NCBI GenBank assembly: GCA_910587425.1
Contig: CAJUKU010000006.1
Location: 1-64,000 of the forward strand
DNA: 64,000 bases
Source: an uncultured Muribaculaceae bacterium
GTDB taxonomy: Bacteria; Bacteroidota; Bacteroidia; Bacteroidales; Muribaculaceae
Direction of reading: 5' to 3'
The translations under genes were made by a program, and so were the position numbers. Under the pieces are notes generated by a model that worked only from the letters and a program-made list of their open reading frames with translations, was not told where the DNA came from and ran no database searches. Shown piece after piece: positions 34,856 to 41,814 of the stretch. Within the stretch, counting starts at the first letter, position 1; every line of letters begins with the position of its first letter.

Positions 34856-35240
34856 GTTCTATCAACCCCATATCAGCATGGTAGAGGAACGCTACTCTTC
34901 GATGACCTATGGCACATGCTTCCTTTGGCTTTGATACGATTATATACCTCAGTCGTTTGAACGTTCTTATTGTGCTGTCAAGATCATCTACCACATAGCA
35001 TGTATGATACGGCGTAACACCATTCTTTTCAAGAATCTGAACTATTGGAGATTTATCATCTACTGGGGATAACAATTCAACAAGAGGCATCTCGGTATGA
35101 GTTAAGAAGCAGATGTTGATATTCTGCAATGGGTCGAAGATTGTTTCACCTTTTGAATAACCTAATGCTGAGTATGCTTCGGCTGTTTTATCTATATTTT
35201 GGCATGCTATGCCAAAATGATGAAATTCAATGTGATTCAT
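34842..35240 (-). CDS. VOC-family protein, methylmalonyl-CoA epimerase-like
   Basis: 132 residues, two beta-alpha-beta-beta-beta units. Candidate metal ligands are visible: His in EFHHFGIACQN (7 or 8), Glu in MPLVELLSP, His in YHTCYVVDDLDS and Glu in GLIELVE, the pattern of glyoxalase I/methylmalonyl-CoA epimerase. It overlaps pseH by 14 bases and fkbH by 14 bases. An epimerase or isomerase acting on the ACP- or sugar-bound acyl group is possible; no direct evidence for the substrate. Confidence 0.78.
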   Translation of the reverse strand: MNHIEFHHFGIACQNIDKTAEAYSALGYSKGETIFDPLQNINICFLTHTEMPLVELLSPVDDKSPIVQILEKNGVTPYHTCYVVDDLDSTIRTFKRLRYIIVSKPKEACAIGHRRVAFLYHADMGLIELVEK

Positions 35241-35826
35241 TCTGAGGGTGCTTCTTGCAAAATCTTACGAAATTTCTCCAGTTTTCCAACCCATCTTCTC
35301 TTTCCAGAAAACGCTCTTTAGTAATTTCATGCTGAATGAATATTTCTCCATTCAGCGCTTTTTCAGCCCCGAACTTTCCGCCCAAATACTCATTAAGTAA
35401 TTTGGCATCAGTGTTGTTTATGTTTGTCCCGCCATAAACTGATTGCAATCCAATTTCTTTAAATAGGAATCGATGAGCGGTAGCTAAAAATTCTACAGAT
35501 ATACCGCTGTTTAAATTCGGTGGGAAGAGATAATATCCTAGTTCGGCTCTGTTAGATTGTTCATCTATATCAAAAATACTGATGACACCGATAGGCGTAT
35601 CTCTTTTGGAAACAAACCAATATAGTTTTGAGTCAGTATTGTTGAGATACTGTATAAAAGATAAATGTTCCTCTTTAGAAATTTCATCCTTATTGTACAT
35701 CACTTTGCGGATGTTGGGATGATTTCTCCAGATACGGATGTTTTCGATGGTTTCGTCATCCAATTGGAGGAAATTTACAAATGAGTACTCACCAACTGTA
35801 TAAGTCTTGACTTTGTCAATGTACAT
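35227..35826 (-). CDS. pseH: Pseudaminate-pathway N-acyltransferase
   Basis: 199 residues, GNAT fold. The known PseH acetylates the 4-amino group of the UDP-amino-sugar made by PseC. Family marks are IRIWRNHPNIRKVMYNKDEIS, EHLSFIQYL, IGVISIFDID, AELGYYLFP and the C-terminal NTDAKLLNEYLGGKFGAE. With an ACP and FkbH encoded next to it, its donor could be an acyl-ACP rather than acetyl-CoA. It starts one base after pseF stops. More AT-rich than pseF. Confidence 0.88.
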   Translation of the reverse strand: MYIDKVKTYTVGEYSFVNFLQLDDETIENIRIWRNHPNIRKVMYNKDEISKEEHLSFIQYLNNTDSKLYWFVSKRDTPIGVISIFDIDEQSNRAELGYYLFPPNLNSGISVEFLATAHRFLFKEIGLQSVYGGTNINNTDAKLLNEYLGGKFGAEKALNGEIFIQHEITKERFLEREDGLENWRNFVRFCKKHPQNESH

Positions 35827-35827
35827 A

Positions 35828-36523
35828 TTATTTCTTTTGGGTGAGGTTGAACTTCATTTCGGCGAGCGCCCAGTCGGTGGGGGTGTCGAGATCCTGCACT
35901 TCGAGTTCGGAGAGGATTATGGGGGCGGTGTTGTCGGTCCAGAATCCATTTGCCTGGCGTAATGCCTGGGTTGTGGCGAAGTAGAACTGTCCGGCATCGT
36001 GATAGAACGAGGGGAGATCCTGCGAGCGCGACTGGCGGTATTCGGGCCACCGCATGGCTATGCGTCCGTCGCCGTCAATGACGAGTCCACGGAGTACGGG
36101 GTAGGAGAATGCGGTACATGTGAATGCCGAGTCAAAACCGCCGCTGTCAAGTATTCCGGATGCCTCGCGAAGTCTCTCGGGAGTGACGAACGGTGCTGTC
36201 GCGTAAAGGCAGCAAACTATGTCGAATACGTAGCCGTTCTCACGGTATCTGTCGAGAACTTCGTTTATGACATCGGCTGTGGTGGCATAGTCGTTGGATG
36301 TGGCTTCCGAGCGCATGAACGGTACTTGAGCGCCATACTGTCTGGCTACGGAAGCTATCTCTTCATCGTCGGTAGAGACCATGATTACGTCAAAGATTCC
36401 TGACTGCAACGCAGCTTCGATGGAATATGCGATTATCGGTTTGCCGAGGAAATCCTTGACGTTTTTCCGGGGAATGCGTTTGCTGCCTCCGCGTGCCGGT
36501 ATAATAGCCAACCGTTTCATCAT
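35828..36523 (-). CDS. pseF: Pseudaminic acid cytidylyltransferase
   Basis: 231 residues. Activates pseudaminic acid with CTP to give CMP-Pse. The nucleotide-binding loop IPARGGSKRIPRKN (8-21), SIEAAL, MVSTDDEEIA and the QDLDTPTDWALAEMKF tail are PseF/NeuA family hallmarks. It overlaps pseC by four bases. That the activating enzyme is encoded early, before the synthase, is a normal variation of gene order. Confidence 0.93.
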   Translation of the reverse strand: MMKRLAIIPARGGSKRIPRKNVKDFLGKPIIAYSIEAALQSGIFDVIMVSTDDEEIASVARQYGAQVPFMRSEATSNDYATTADVINEVLDRYRENGYVFDIVCCLYATAPFVTPERLREASGILDSGGFDSAFTCTAFSYPVLRGLVIDGDGRIAMRWPEYRQSRSQDLPSFYHDAGQFYFATTQALRQANGFWTDNTAPIILSELEVQDLDTPTDWALAEMKFNLTQKK

Positions 36524-37680
36524 TTCACGAATTCGAGTACTTTTTCTATGACGTAGTCCTGTTCCTCGTCGGTCAGGGTTGGGTACATGGGCAGAGAGAG
36601 GCAGTGGTCGTAGTACGCCTCAACGACAGGCAGATCTCCTTTCTTATTGCCGCGCTGGCGGTAGTATGGCATGAGGTGCAGCGGCACGTAATGTACCTGT
36701 GCGTAGACGCCGTTTTCGTGGAGATAGTCGTACAGACCTTTTCTGTCCGGCACCTGGATTATATAGAGGTGGAATGCGTGATAGATGTCGTCGCGACGCG
36801 ATGGAGTCTTAATCCCGGGTATGTTTTTGAAGGCTTCGTCGTAGCGCTCCGCTATCTGTTGGCGACGCCGGAGCCCTTTGTCAGCCCGTTCGAGCTGTGT
36901 GATTCCGAGTGCTGCCTGGAAGTCGGTGAGACGGTAGTTGAAGCCGAGATCCTGCATCTCATAGTACCATCCGCCGTCGCATTTCTCAAGTTTCGAGGGG
37001 TCTTTGGTGATACCATGTGTGCGGTAGTGGCAGAGCCGCTCGTAGAGTTCGGGGCTATTGGTGGTGACCATGCCTCCCTCGCCGGTGGCTATGTGTTTGA
37101 CAGGGTGGAATGAGAAGATGCTCAGATCGGCGAAATTTCCATTTCCGCTATGCTGCTTCACTCCCTTAGAATCTGTGAACCAGGCTCCGGGTGCATGGCA
37201 GGCGTCTTCGATTAGCCACAAGCCGTACTCGTCGCAAAGTTTGCGGTACTCCTCGAGGTTATGCGGATAGCCGGCGAAATCCACAATTATCACTCCTGTG
37301 AATGTGCCTTCGGGGTGACTCCGGAGTATGCCGCGCAGTTTGTCGATATCCATGAGGTATGTCTCGGGGTCGATGTCGCAGAATGTGACTTCGCCTCCGC
37401 AATATCTCACGCAGTTGGCGCTCGCGGCAAAGGTCATGGGTGTGACTATGACATTGTCGCCGGGCTTTACACCCAGGACAGTGGTGGCAAGATGCAATCC
37501 GGATGTGGCGTTATTGACCGCGACAGCATACTTCGCGCCAACATATTCCGCAAGCTTGGTCTCGAATTCCTTAATTTTCGGACCTTGCGTAAGGTAATCG
37601 CTGCGGAGGGTGGATATCACCGCCTGGATATCGTCGTCGTTGATCGACTGGCGACCATAGGGTATCGGTTTGCGGATCAT
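36520..37680 (-). CDS. pseC: UDP-4-keto-6-deoxy-AltNAc aminotransferase
   Basis: 386 residues, DegT/DnrJ/EryC1 PLP family. Converts the PseB product to UDP-4-amino-4,6-dideoxy-AltNAc using glutamate. The N-terminus (IPYGRQSINDDDI, YLTQGP) is PseC-like, and the PLP lysine is in FSFHPVKHIATGEGG (Lys195), with IEDACHAPGA before it. Coupled by four-base overlaps to pseB and pseF. Confidence 0.94.
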   Translation of the reverse strand: MIRKPIPYGRQSINDDDIQAVISTLRSDYLTQGPKIKEFETKLAEYVGAKYAVAVNNATSGLHLATTVLGVKPGDNVIVTPMTFAASANCVRYCGGEVTFCDIDPETYLMDIDKLRGILRSHPEGTFTGVIIVDFAGYPHNLEEYRKLCDEYGLWLIEDACHAPGAWFTDSKGVKQHSGNGNFADLSIFSFHPVKHIATGEGGMVTTNSPELYERLCHYRTHGITKDPSKLEKCDGGWYYEMQDLGFNYRLTDFQAALGITQLERADKGLRRRQQIAERYDEAFKNIPGIKTPSRRDDIYHAFHLYIIQVPDRKGLYDYLHENGVYAQVHYVPLHLMPYYRQRGNKKGDLPVVEAYYDHCLSLPMYPTLTDEEQDYVIEKVLEFVK

Positions 37681-38699
37681 TTCACTTCAAAGTTGGGGTC
37701 GACGAATTCCTTGATCTTTTGGCGCATGCTTTCGACAGTCTCCCACTCCTCGTTGTTGTCCGAGCTGTAGTGGAAACCGTTGGGTACCGGCTTGCCGTTG
37801 TGATGGCGCATGTAGTCGTCGCGATCGTATTTGAAAGATACCGAGGGGAGGATGGCGTAATAGCGTCCTATATCGATGGTGTTCAATGCGTCGGTCATGG
37901 TTATCATCTCCTCGTGCAGTTTCTCTCCGGGGCGTATACCTACCTCTTCCTGTGGCAGTGAGGGAGCGATTGCAGTGGCGACGTCCTTGATGTGGTAAGA
38001 CGGGATCTTGGGAATGAATATCTCCCCGCCGAGATGATGCTCTATAGCCCACAGAACGAGATCCACGCCAGCCTGGAGTGAGATGTTGAAGCGGGTCATG
38101 CGCATGTCGGTGATTGGGAGCTCTTTGGCTCCGTTATCGCGCTTATTGATGAAGAACGGTATTACAGATCCGCGTGATCCCATGACGTTGCCGTAACGTA
38201 CGACCGAGAAACGAACAGGATTATCGCCTTTTATGTTGTTGGCGGCAGTGAAGAGCTTGTCGGATGTAAGCTTGGTGGCTCCGTACAGGTTGATCGGTGC
38301 GCAAGCTTTGTCGGTCGATAACGCCACTACATGTTTCACACCGGTTGATAATGCTGCGTTGATTACGTTCTGTGCGCCGTTGACATTAGTCTTTATGCAC
38401 TCCTCGGGGTTGTATTCAGCGGTGTCGACCTGCTTGATCGCGGCTGCGTGTATTATGACATCGATACCCTGGCATGCTCTGCGGAGACGCTCGCCATCGC
38501 GGACATCGCCGATGAAGAACCGGAGCTGAGGGTACTTTTCGTGCGGGTATTTCTGACGGAGCTCGAACTGCTTGAGCTCATCGCGTGAGTATATCACGAT
38601 TCTCTTGACCTCGGGATAACGCTGGAGTATTGTCTCAACGAATTTTTTCCCGAATGAACCGGTTCCACCGGTTATAAGCACGGATTTGTTGTTTAGCAT
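37677..38699 (-). CDS. pseB: UDP-GlcNAc 4,6-dehydratase (5-inverting)
   Basis: 340 residues, extended SDR. First step of pseudaminate synthesis, 4,6-dehydration with C5 inversion of UDP-GlcNAc. ITGGTGSFGKKF (9-20) binds NADP. LSTDK (127-131) and YGATK (139-143) form the catalytic centre, with Lys131 in the PseB-specific position. GDVRDGERL and NMTRFN-like MRMTRFN also match. First biosynthetic enzyme of the operon, 50 bases after the unknown gene in the upxZ position. Confidence 0.94.
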   Translation of the reverse strand: MLNNKSVLITGGTGSFGKKFVETILQRYPEVKRIVIYSRDELKQFELRQKYPHEKYPQLRFFIGDVRDGERLRRACQGIDVIIHAAAIKQVDTAEYNPEECIKTNVNGAQNVINAALSTGVKHVVALSTDKACAPINLYGATKLTSDKLFTAANNIKGDNPVRFSVVRYGNVMGSRGSVIPFFINKRDNGAKELPITDMRMTRFNISLQAGVDLVLWAIEHHLGGEIFIPKIPSYHIKDVATAIAPSLPQEEVGIRPGEKLHEEMITMTDALNTIDIGRYYAILPSVSFKYDRDDYMRHHNGKPVPNGFHYSSDNNEEWETVESMRQKIKEFVDPNFEVK

Positions 38700-38749
38700 A
38701 GTATGCTTGTTTATATTTATGCTGTATCGGAGGGGGAGCGGGGGCTGGG

Positions 38750-39562
38750 TCAGACCACGTTCCGGTAGTTTTTCAGATCCATTTGGAGTGCCTGGCGCTC
38801 GTAGGGGTGCAGGGTGTCGTCGTCGGCGAGCAGTACGGCTGCTTCATTGGCGAGCGACAGGGCGTCGGCTGGGTTGAGGTATCTTGATGCTTCGATGAGG
38901 AAGAGGCGGTATGTGCGGAGGGTGGGGGAATCGAGTGCGGCTATCTCAATTGCCGCGAATCTCTCAGCCCACTCTTTTTTGACGGTGTCCTCGAGGTTGC
39001 CGAACTGTGCGTAAAGGCTTTCGCTGAGGAGCACGGTCAGGCGCTGCAGTGTGTTGTCAAGATCATTGCCGGGAGATACGTGGCGGGTGTTCATTCCGTC
39101 GCACCACAGGGAGATGATGTCGCAGTACCATTCGAGCATTCTGCCACCGCTCCATCTTGCGTCGGTGCGCAGCCGGCGTTGAATCAGTTTCGCGAGGTGC
39201 ACGCGGTTGACCGTTGGGTCGCCTTTCATCAGTGAACTGAACACTCTCTGCATTGCGGCTTCCATGACGCTTTCAGGCATCATGGCTCCGTAGCAGATGC
39301 GGTGCATCATATCGAGGCATTCTATAAGCGGTACGATTTCGGCGACGGGAAGCGTGCTCAGGCTTTTTTCGGTTCTGTCGATCCATGTCTTGCCTTCTTT
39401 CAGCAACGGTGACAGTTCGCGCGACAGTTGTGTGGCGAATGTGCCGCCGCTTTTGGCGTAGATGTGCGAGATGAGCAGGTGACCGTAGCCAATGGTCTCG
39501 CGTGCGTCGGCATAGTCGATCCCGGCGGCTGAGGGAATACACAAAAGAGGAGAAAATATCAT
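38750..39562 (-). CDS. Unknown protein in the upxZ position
   Basis: 270 residues, no recognisable domain. Largely helical and soluble, with many short amphipathic helices (for example LVNRVHLAKLIQRR-like and LADDDTLHPYERQALQ). It has no signal peptide, although residues 1-14 are hydrophobic. It directly follows upxY by nine bases and precedes pseB. In Bacteroides capsule loci this second position is held by upxZ, a small inhibitor of the UpxY antiterminators of other loci. This protein is much longer, and I see no clear UpxZ similarity. A regulatory partner of the UpxY protein is the best guess. Confidence 0.6.
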   Translation of the reverse strand: MIFSPLLCIPSAAGIDYADARETIGYGHLLISHIYAKSGGTFATQLSRELSPLLKEGKTWIDRTEKSLSTLPVAEIVPLIECLDMMHRICYGAMMPESVMEAAMQRVFSSLMKGDPTVNRVHLAKLIQRRLRTDARWSGGRMLEWYCDIISLWCDGMNTRHVSPGNDLDNTLQRLTVLLSESLYAQFGNLEDTVKKEWAERFAAIEIAALDSPTLRTYRLFLIEASRYLNPADALSLANEAAVLLADDDTLHPYERQALQMDLKNYRNVV

Positions 39563-39571
39563 GCGGGATGG

Positions 39572-40597
39572 TCAGTTGTCACAGTTGAGGTAATGGCGGT
39601 ATTCCACGGAGAGGGCACGCAGCATGCCGGTGGCGGATTTCGATAGTCCGTCGGTAAGCCTGTAGCCCTCGCGCACGCGATCCATATCTTTGTATGCTAT
39701 GCCGAGTATGAGGTCGACGAGTGCAGTGGTCTGCGGGTTTGTGATGGCGCGTGAGCGTCGTTCATATCGGGCTGCATATTCCTTAGCCTGTTCTACGTTG
39801 CCGAGTACCATCATAGCGCTTGTGAGAACGGCAAGCAGCTTTGCCTCGAATTTCTGATTGTCGAGCCTGACGCACTCCATGCGTCGGCAGAACACCTGCA
39901 GGCTTGTGATCTCATTGCGGGTGAGTGGCGCGCCGTCGTGGTATTTCCGGAGTGCGGCGAACAGCTTGGGTATTATTGCGTCGATCTGGTCGTAAGCGCG
40001 TTTTGAGCACTTTGCGAACTCAAGGACGCGGACCTGCTGAGCCTCCACATTCCAGGCTATGGTGCCGAGATCGGCGCTGGCGCTGAGCACTATGTTTCCA
40101 CGTTTGCTCTTTGGCTTGGGAATGAATACCCCTTTTATGCCGGCAAATTCTCCGTCGAGCACTTCGACGAGATCTCCTGCCTGAAGATCGATGTCTTCAA
40201 TATTGTAGAAGGGGAGGGTGTTCTCGTATGATCGCGCTATGATCCGGAAGCTTTCCATAGCTTCGTCGCTAAGTGTGGCGTAGCGGCGATCGGTGCTTTT
40301 GTCGAGGACAAAGCTGAATCCGTTGGGTTGTCCGCACAGTGATTTGACATCGTCGAAAGTTCCGCGGACGAATACGTAGTGGAATGTCAGCGGGCGTTCG
40401 CATGCCTTCACTTCACCCTTTTTGATTTCCATGTGTAGAATCTTGGGAGCGAACAGTTCGACTCTCGGTGATGATGAATTGAAAGTGTCGATCGCGGAGT
40501 GTATGGAGTCTTTAGGTGAGATGGTCGGTCGGATGAAATTAAGGACAAACCACCATTTCTGTCCGTCGTTCGGCGATATGTTTTCGTGCTCCGGCAT
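39572..40597 (-). CDS. UpxY-type NusG-like antiterminator with long C-terminal extension
   Basis: 341 residues. The N-terminal NGN domain begins KWWFVLNFIRP and has HYVFVRGTFDDVKSL. A KOW motif follows (LQAGDLVEVLDGEFAGIKGVFIP, about 153-175). UpxY proteins are locus-specific NusG paralogues that let RNA polymerase read through the leader and full length of capsule operons. Being the first gene of the operon fits. After the KOW domain there are about 150 further helical residues not expected in ordinary UpxY, which is about half this size. Its leader contains a nested hairpin, and its promoter lies on the invertible segment upstream. Confidence 0.82.
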   Translation of the reverse strand: MPEHENISPNDGQKWWFVLNFIRPTISPKDSIHSAIDTFNSSSPRVELFAPKILHMEIKKGEVKACERPLTFHYVFVRGTFDDVKSLCGQPNGFSFVLDKSTDRRYATLSDEAMESFRIIARSYENTLPFYNIEDIDLQAGDLVEVLDGEFAGIKGVFIPKPKSKRGNIVLSASADLGTIAWNVEAQQVRVLEFAKCSKRAYDQIDAIIPKLFAALRKYHDGAPLTRNEITSLQVFCRRMECVRLDNQKFEAKLLAVLTSAMMVLGNVEQAKEYAARYERRSRAITNPQTTALVDLILGIAYKDMDRVREGYRLTDGLSKSATGMLRALSVEYRHYLNCDN

Positions 40598-40632
40598 TAC
40601 CTGAAAGGGTGTTCCTATATTTAGCTTCGCAT

Positions 40633-40670
40633 CCGCGCTATTGCTGAATTACAATGAATTAGCGAGGCGC
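40633..40670 (-). promoter_or_regulatory. Hairpin in the upxY leader
   Basis: Nested inverted repeats (outer CGCGCT with AGGCGCG, inner GCTGAATT with AATTAGC) fall between the invertible segment and upxY. Any transcript from the switched-on promoter would carry this structure. UpxY proteins act through their own leader, so it is a candidate pause or recognition site. Confidence 0.35.
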
Positions 40671-40715
40671 GCTGCCAAACTACCGAAAAGGCTCTATTGG
40701 AAGAGCGGTGTTTAA

Positions 40716-40737
40716 TATCTCTTGATAAGAGATAGTA
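40716..40737 (-). repeat. Left inverted repeat of the invertible segment
   Basis: 22 bases identical to the reverse complement of 40960-40981. The repeat is itself a palindrome, TATCTCTT and AAGAGATA around a central GAT, as expected for a recombinase site with two half-sites and a short asymmetric core. Confidence 0.85.
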
Positions 40738-40959
40738 GCCTTATGTGCAACAGTTTTGTTTATACGCAGATAGCCGAGACACGCATATCTTTCCCACACT
40801 GCCGGTTATATATTTTCACCATATAAAATGAATATTGATGCCAACCTCTCTGAAATTATATATAAAAAACAGATAGCTTCATCCTTGCATATTTAGATAC
40901 AAGTTAGTACCTTTGCAATTGAAAGCATAACACAAGTGTTACCTTAGATTATGCCAATA
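40738..40959 (+). promoter_or_regulatory. Invertible promoter segment, OFF orientation
   Basis: 222 bases between perfect 22-bp inverted repeats. The only promoter-like sequence inside is CTTG (40884-40887), 20 bases, TACCTTTG (40908-40915), reading to the right and so away from the minus-strand polysaccharide operon. No minus-strand match to the -7 consensus occurs within the segment. After inversion the -7 box would lie near 40782-40789 and fire into the upxY leader. This is the arrangement of phase-variable capsule promoters in Bacteroides. The recombinase is not in this window. Confidence 0.8.
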
Positions 40960-40981
40960 TACTATCTCTTATCAAGAGATA
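40960..40981 (+). repeat. Right inverted repeat of the invertible segment
   Basis: Exact reverse complement of 40716-40737; centre ATC instead of GAT. Matches outside the 22 bases become patchy. Confidence 0.85.
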
Positions 40982-41294
40982 GTAACTTTAGCTTTCGGAT
41001 TAAGTGGCTTTGAATCGGGTGTGTTATGCCCTATTCGGGGTGTGGGGAGATTGATGAGTGTTGTTCCTGTGTCCGGTTTGCTCCGGTTGATCCGCTACTA
41101 TTTCAGTTTATTATATATGATGGCTCTGCGATTGCAATAGTCGTGGAGCGGGAGGTTTTGTATTTGTAGTGTGGGGTAGTGGTTATTAATTTGGGGGAGT
41201 AGTTATTAATTTAGGTGTCCCTTGGTAGGCATCATATAATAGTATGTGATAAGAGTTTTTATGGTGGCTTTGGTTTATGGTGTGAGGTATGGAC

Positions 41295-41360
41295 AAAAAA
41301 AATTGACTGTCTCCCGACAATCAATCTTAGTTAACCTTAAATCTAATACCATGAAAAACA
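41295..41360 (-). ncRNA. Candidate small RNA of about 65 bases
   Basis: On the minus strand a full promoter (-33 TTTG at 41394-41397, 20-base spacer, -7 TAAATTTG at 41366-41373) predicts a start near 41360. An intrinsic terminator ends the transcript at about 41295: ATTGA/TCAAT and TGTC/GACA stem at 41302-41325, then eight T. No open frame fits inside. It is thus a free-standing short transcription unit between the two operons, of unknown function. Confidence 0.5.
41302..41325 (-). terminator. Intrinsic terminator of the small RNA
   Basis: Stem of 9 pairs with one mismatch and loop TCCC, followed on the minus strand by an unbroken run of eight T. Confidence 0.65.
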
Positions 41361-41365
41361 CGTTG

Positions 41366-41397
41366 CAAATTTAAAGCGATTTGTAGGAGTGTGCAAA
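41366..41397 (-). promoter_or_regulatory. Promoter of the small RNA
   Basis: Minus-strand TTTG (41394-41397), 20 bases, TAAATTTG (41366-41373): a complete -33/-7 pair. Confidence 0.55.
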
Positions 41398-41666
41398 CAA
41401 ATTGATATGAAAACGCGATTGTTTTAACGAATTTTTAACCAATATGGTGGTTTTTGCCCGGAAATGTAGGTTTTGTGGCGAGATTTTGTGGGTTTGTGTA
41501 GCAAAATGTCAGAATGTATATAGGAGTGCATATATTTTAGAGATATGCCTCGTTAGTAAATATTAACACAAGGCGAATATGATTATTAACCTGCATAATA
41601 TCAGTATAATATTGATGTGGGGATCGTAGAATAGCTTTTCCTTTTCCGGTCCAAGTAAAAAATATA

Positions 41667-41699
41667 TTTGGAAAGGTCGGGGATGTGTGATTACCTTTG
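41667..41699 (+). promoter_or_regulatory. Promoter of the GntR-ABC operon
   Basis: TTTG (41667-41670), 21 bases, TACCTTTG (41692-41699). The transcription start would fall at the left edge of the palindrome that follows. Confidence 0.6.
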
Positions 41700-41705
41700 T
41701 GGTGT

Positions 41706-41735
41706 ATTAGTAAAATAGTGCACTACTTCACTAAT
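41706..41735 (+). promoter_or_regulatory. Operator for the GntR-family repressor
   Basis: A 30-base interrupted palindrome: ATTAGT (41706-41711), four bases, TAGTGCACTA (41716-41725), four bases, ACTAAT (41730-41735). It overlaps the predicted transcription start of the operon that encodes its own YtrA-type GntR regulator, so autoregulation is likely. Confidence 0.65.
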
Positions 41736-41814
41736 GCTCTAAGGGTCGGATTCCGGATGCAGATTCCAGGAGCTATGTGGGGTAGGGTGGTAAACTTCAA
41801 AAACACTATAACAG

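Larger units (their letters stand above)
40598..41814. other. Long regulatory interval between polysaccharide and ABC operons
   Basis: 1.2 kb without a credible protein gene. It contains the upxY leader hairpin (40633-40670), an invertible promoter segment (40716-40981), a 20-bp-period direct repeat (about 41178-41214), a candidate small RNA on the minus strand (41295-41360), and the promoter and operator of the ABC operon (41667-41735). A seven-codon ATG frame at 41351 is not credible. Confidence 0.6.

Noticed and set aside
41351..41374. Seven-codon frame (MKNTLQI) as a leader peptide
   Set aside because: No gene follows for over 400 bases, and the bases form the minus-strand small-RNA promoter region.
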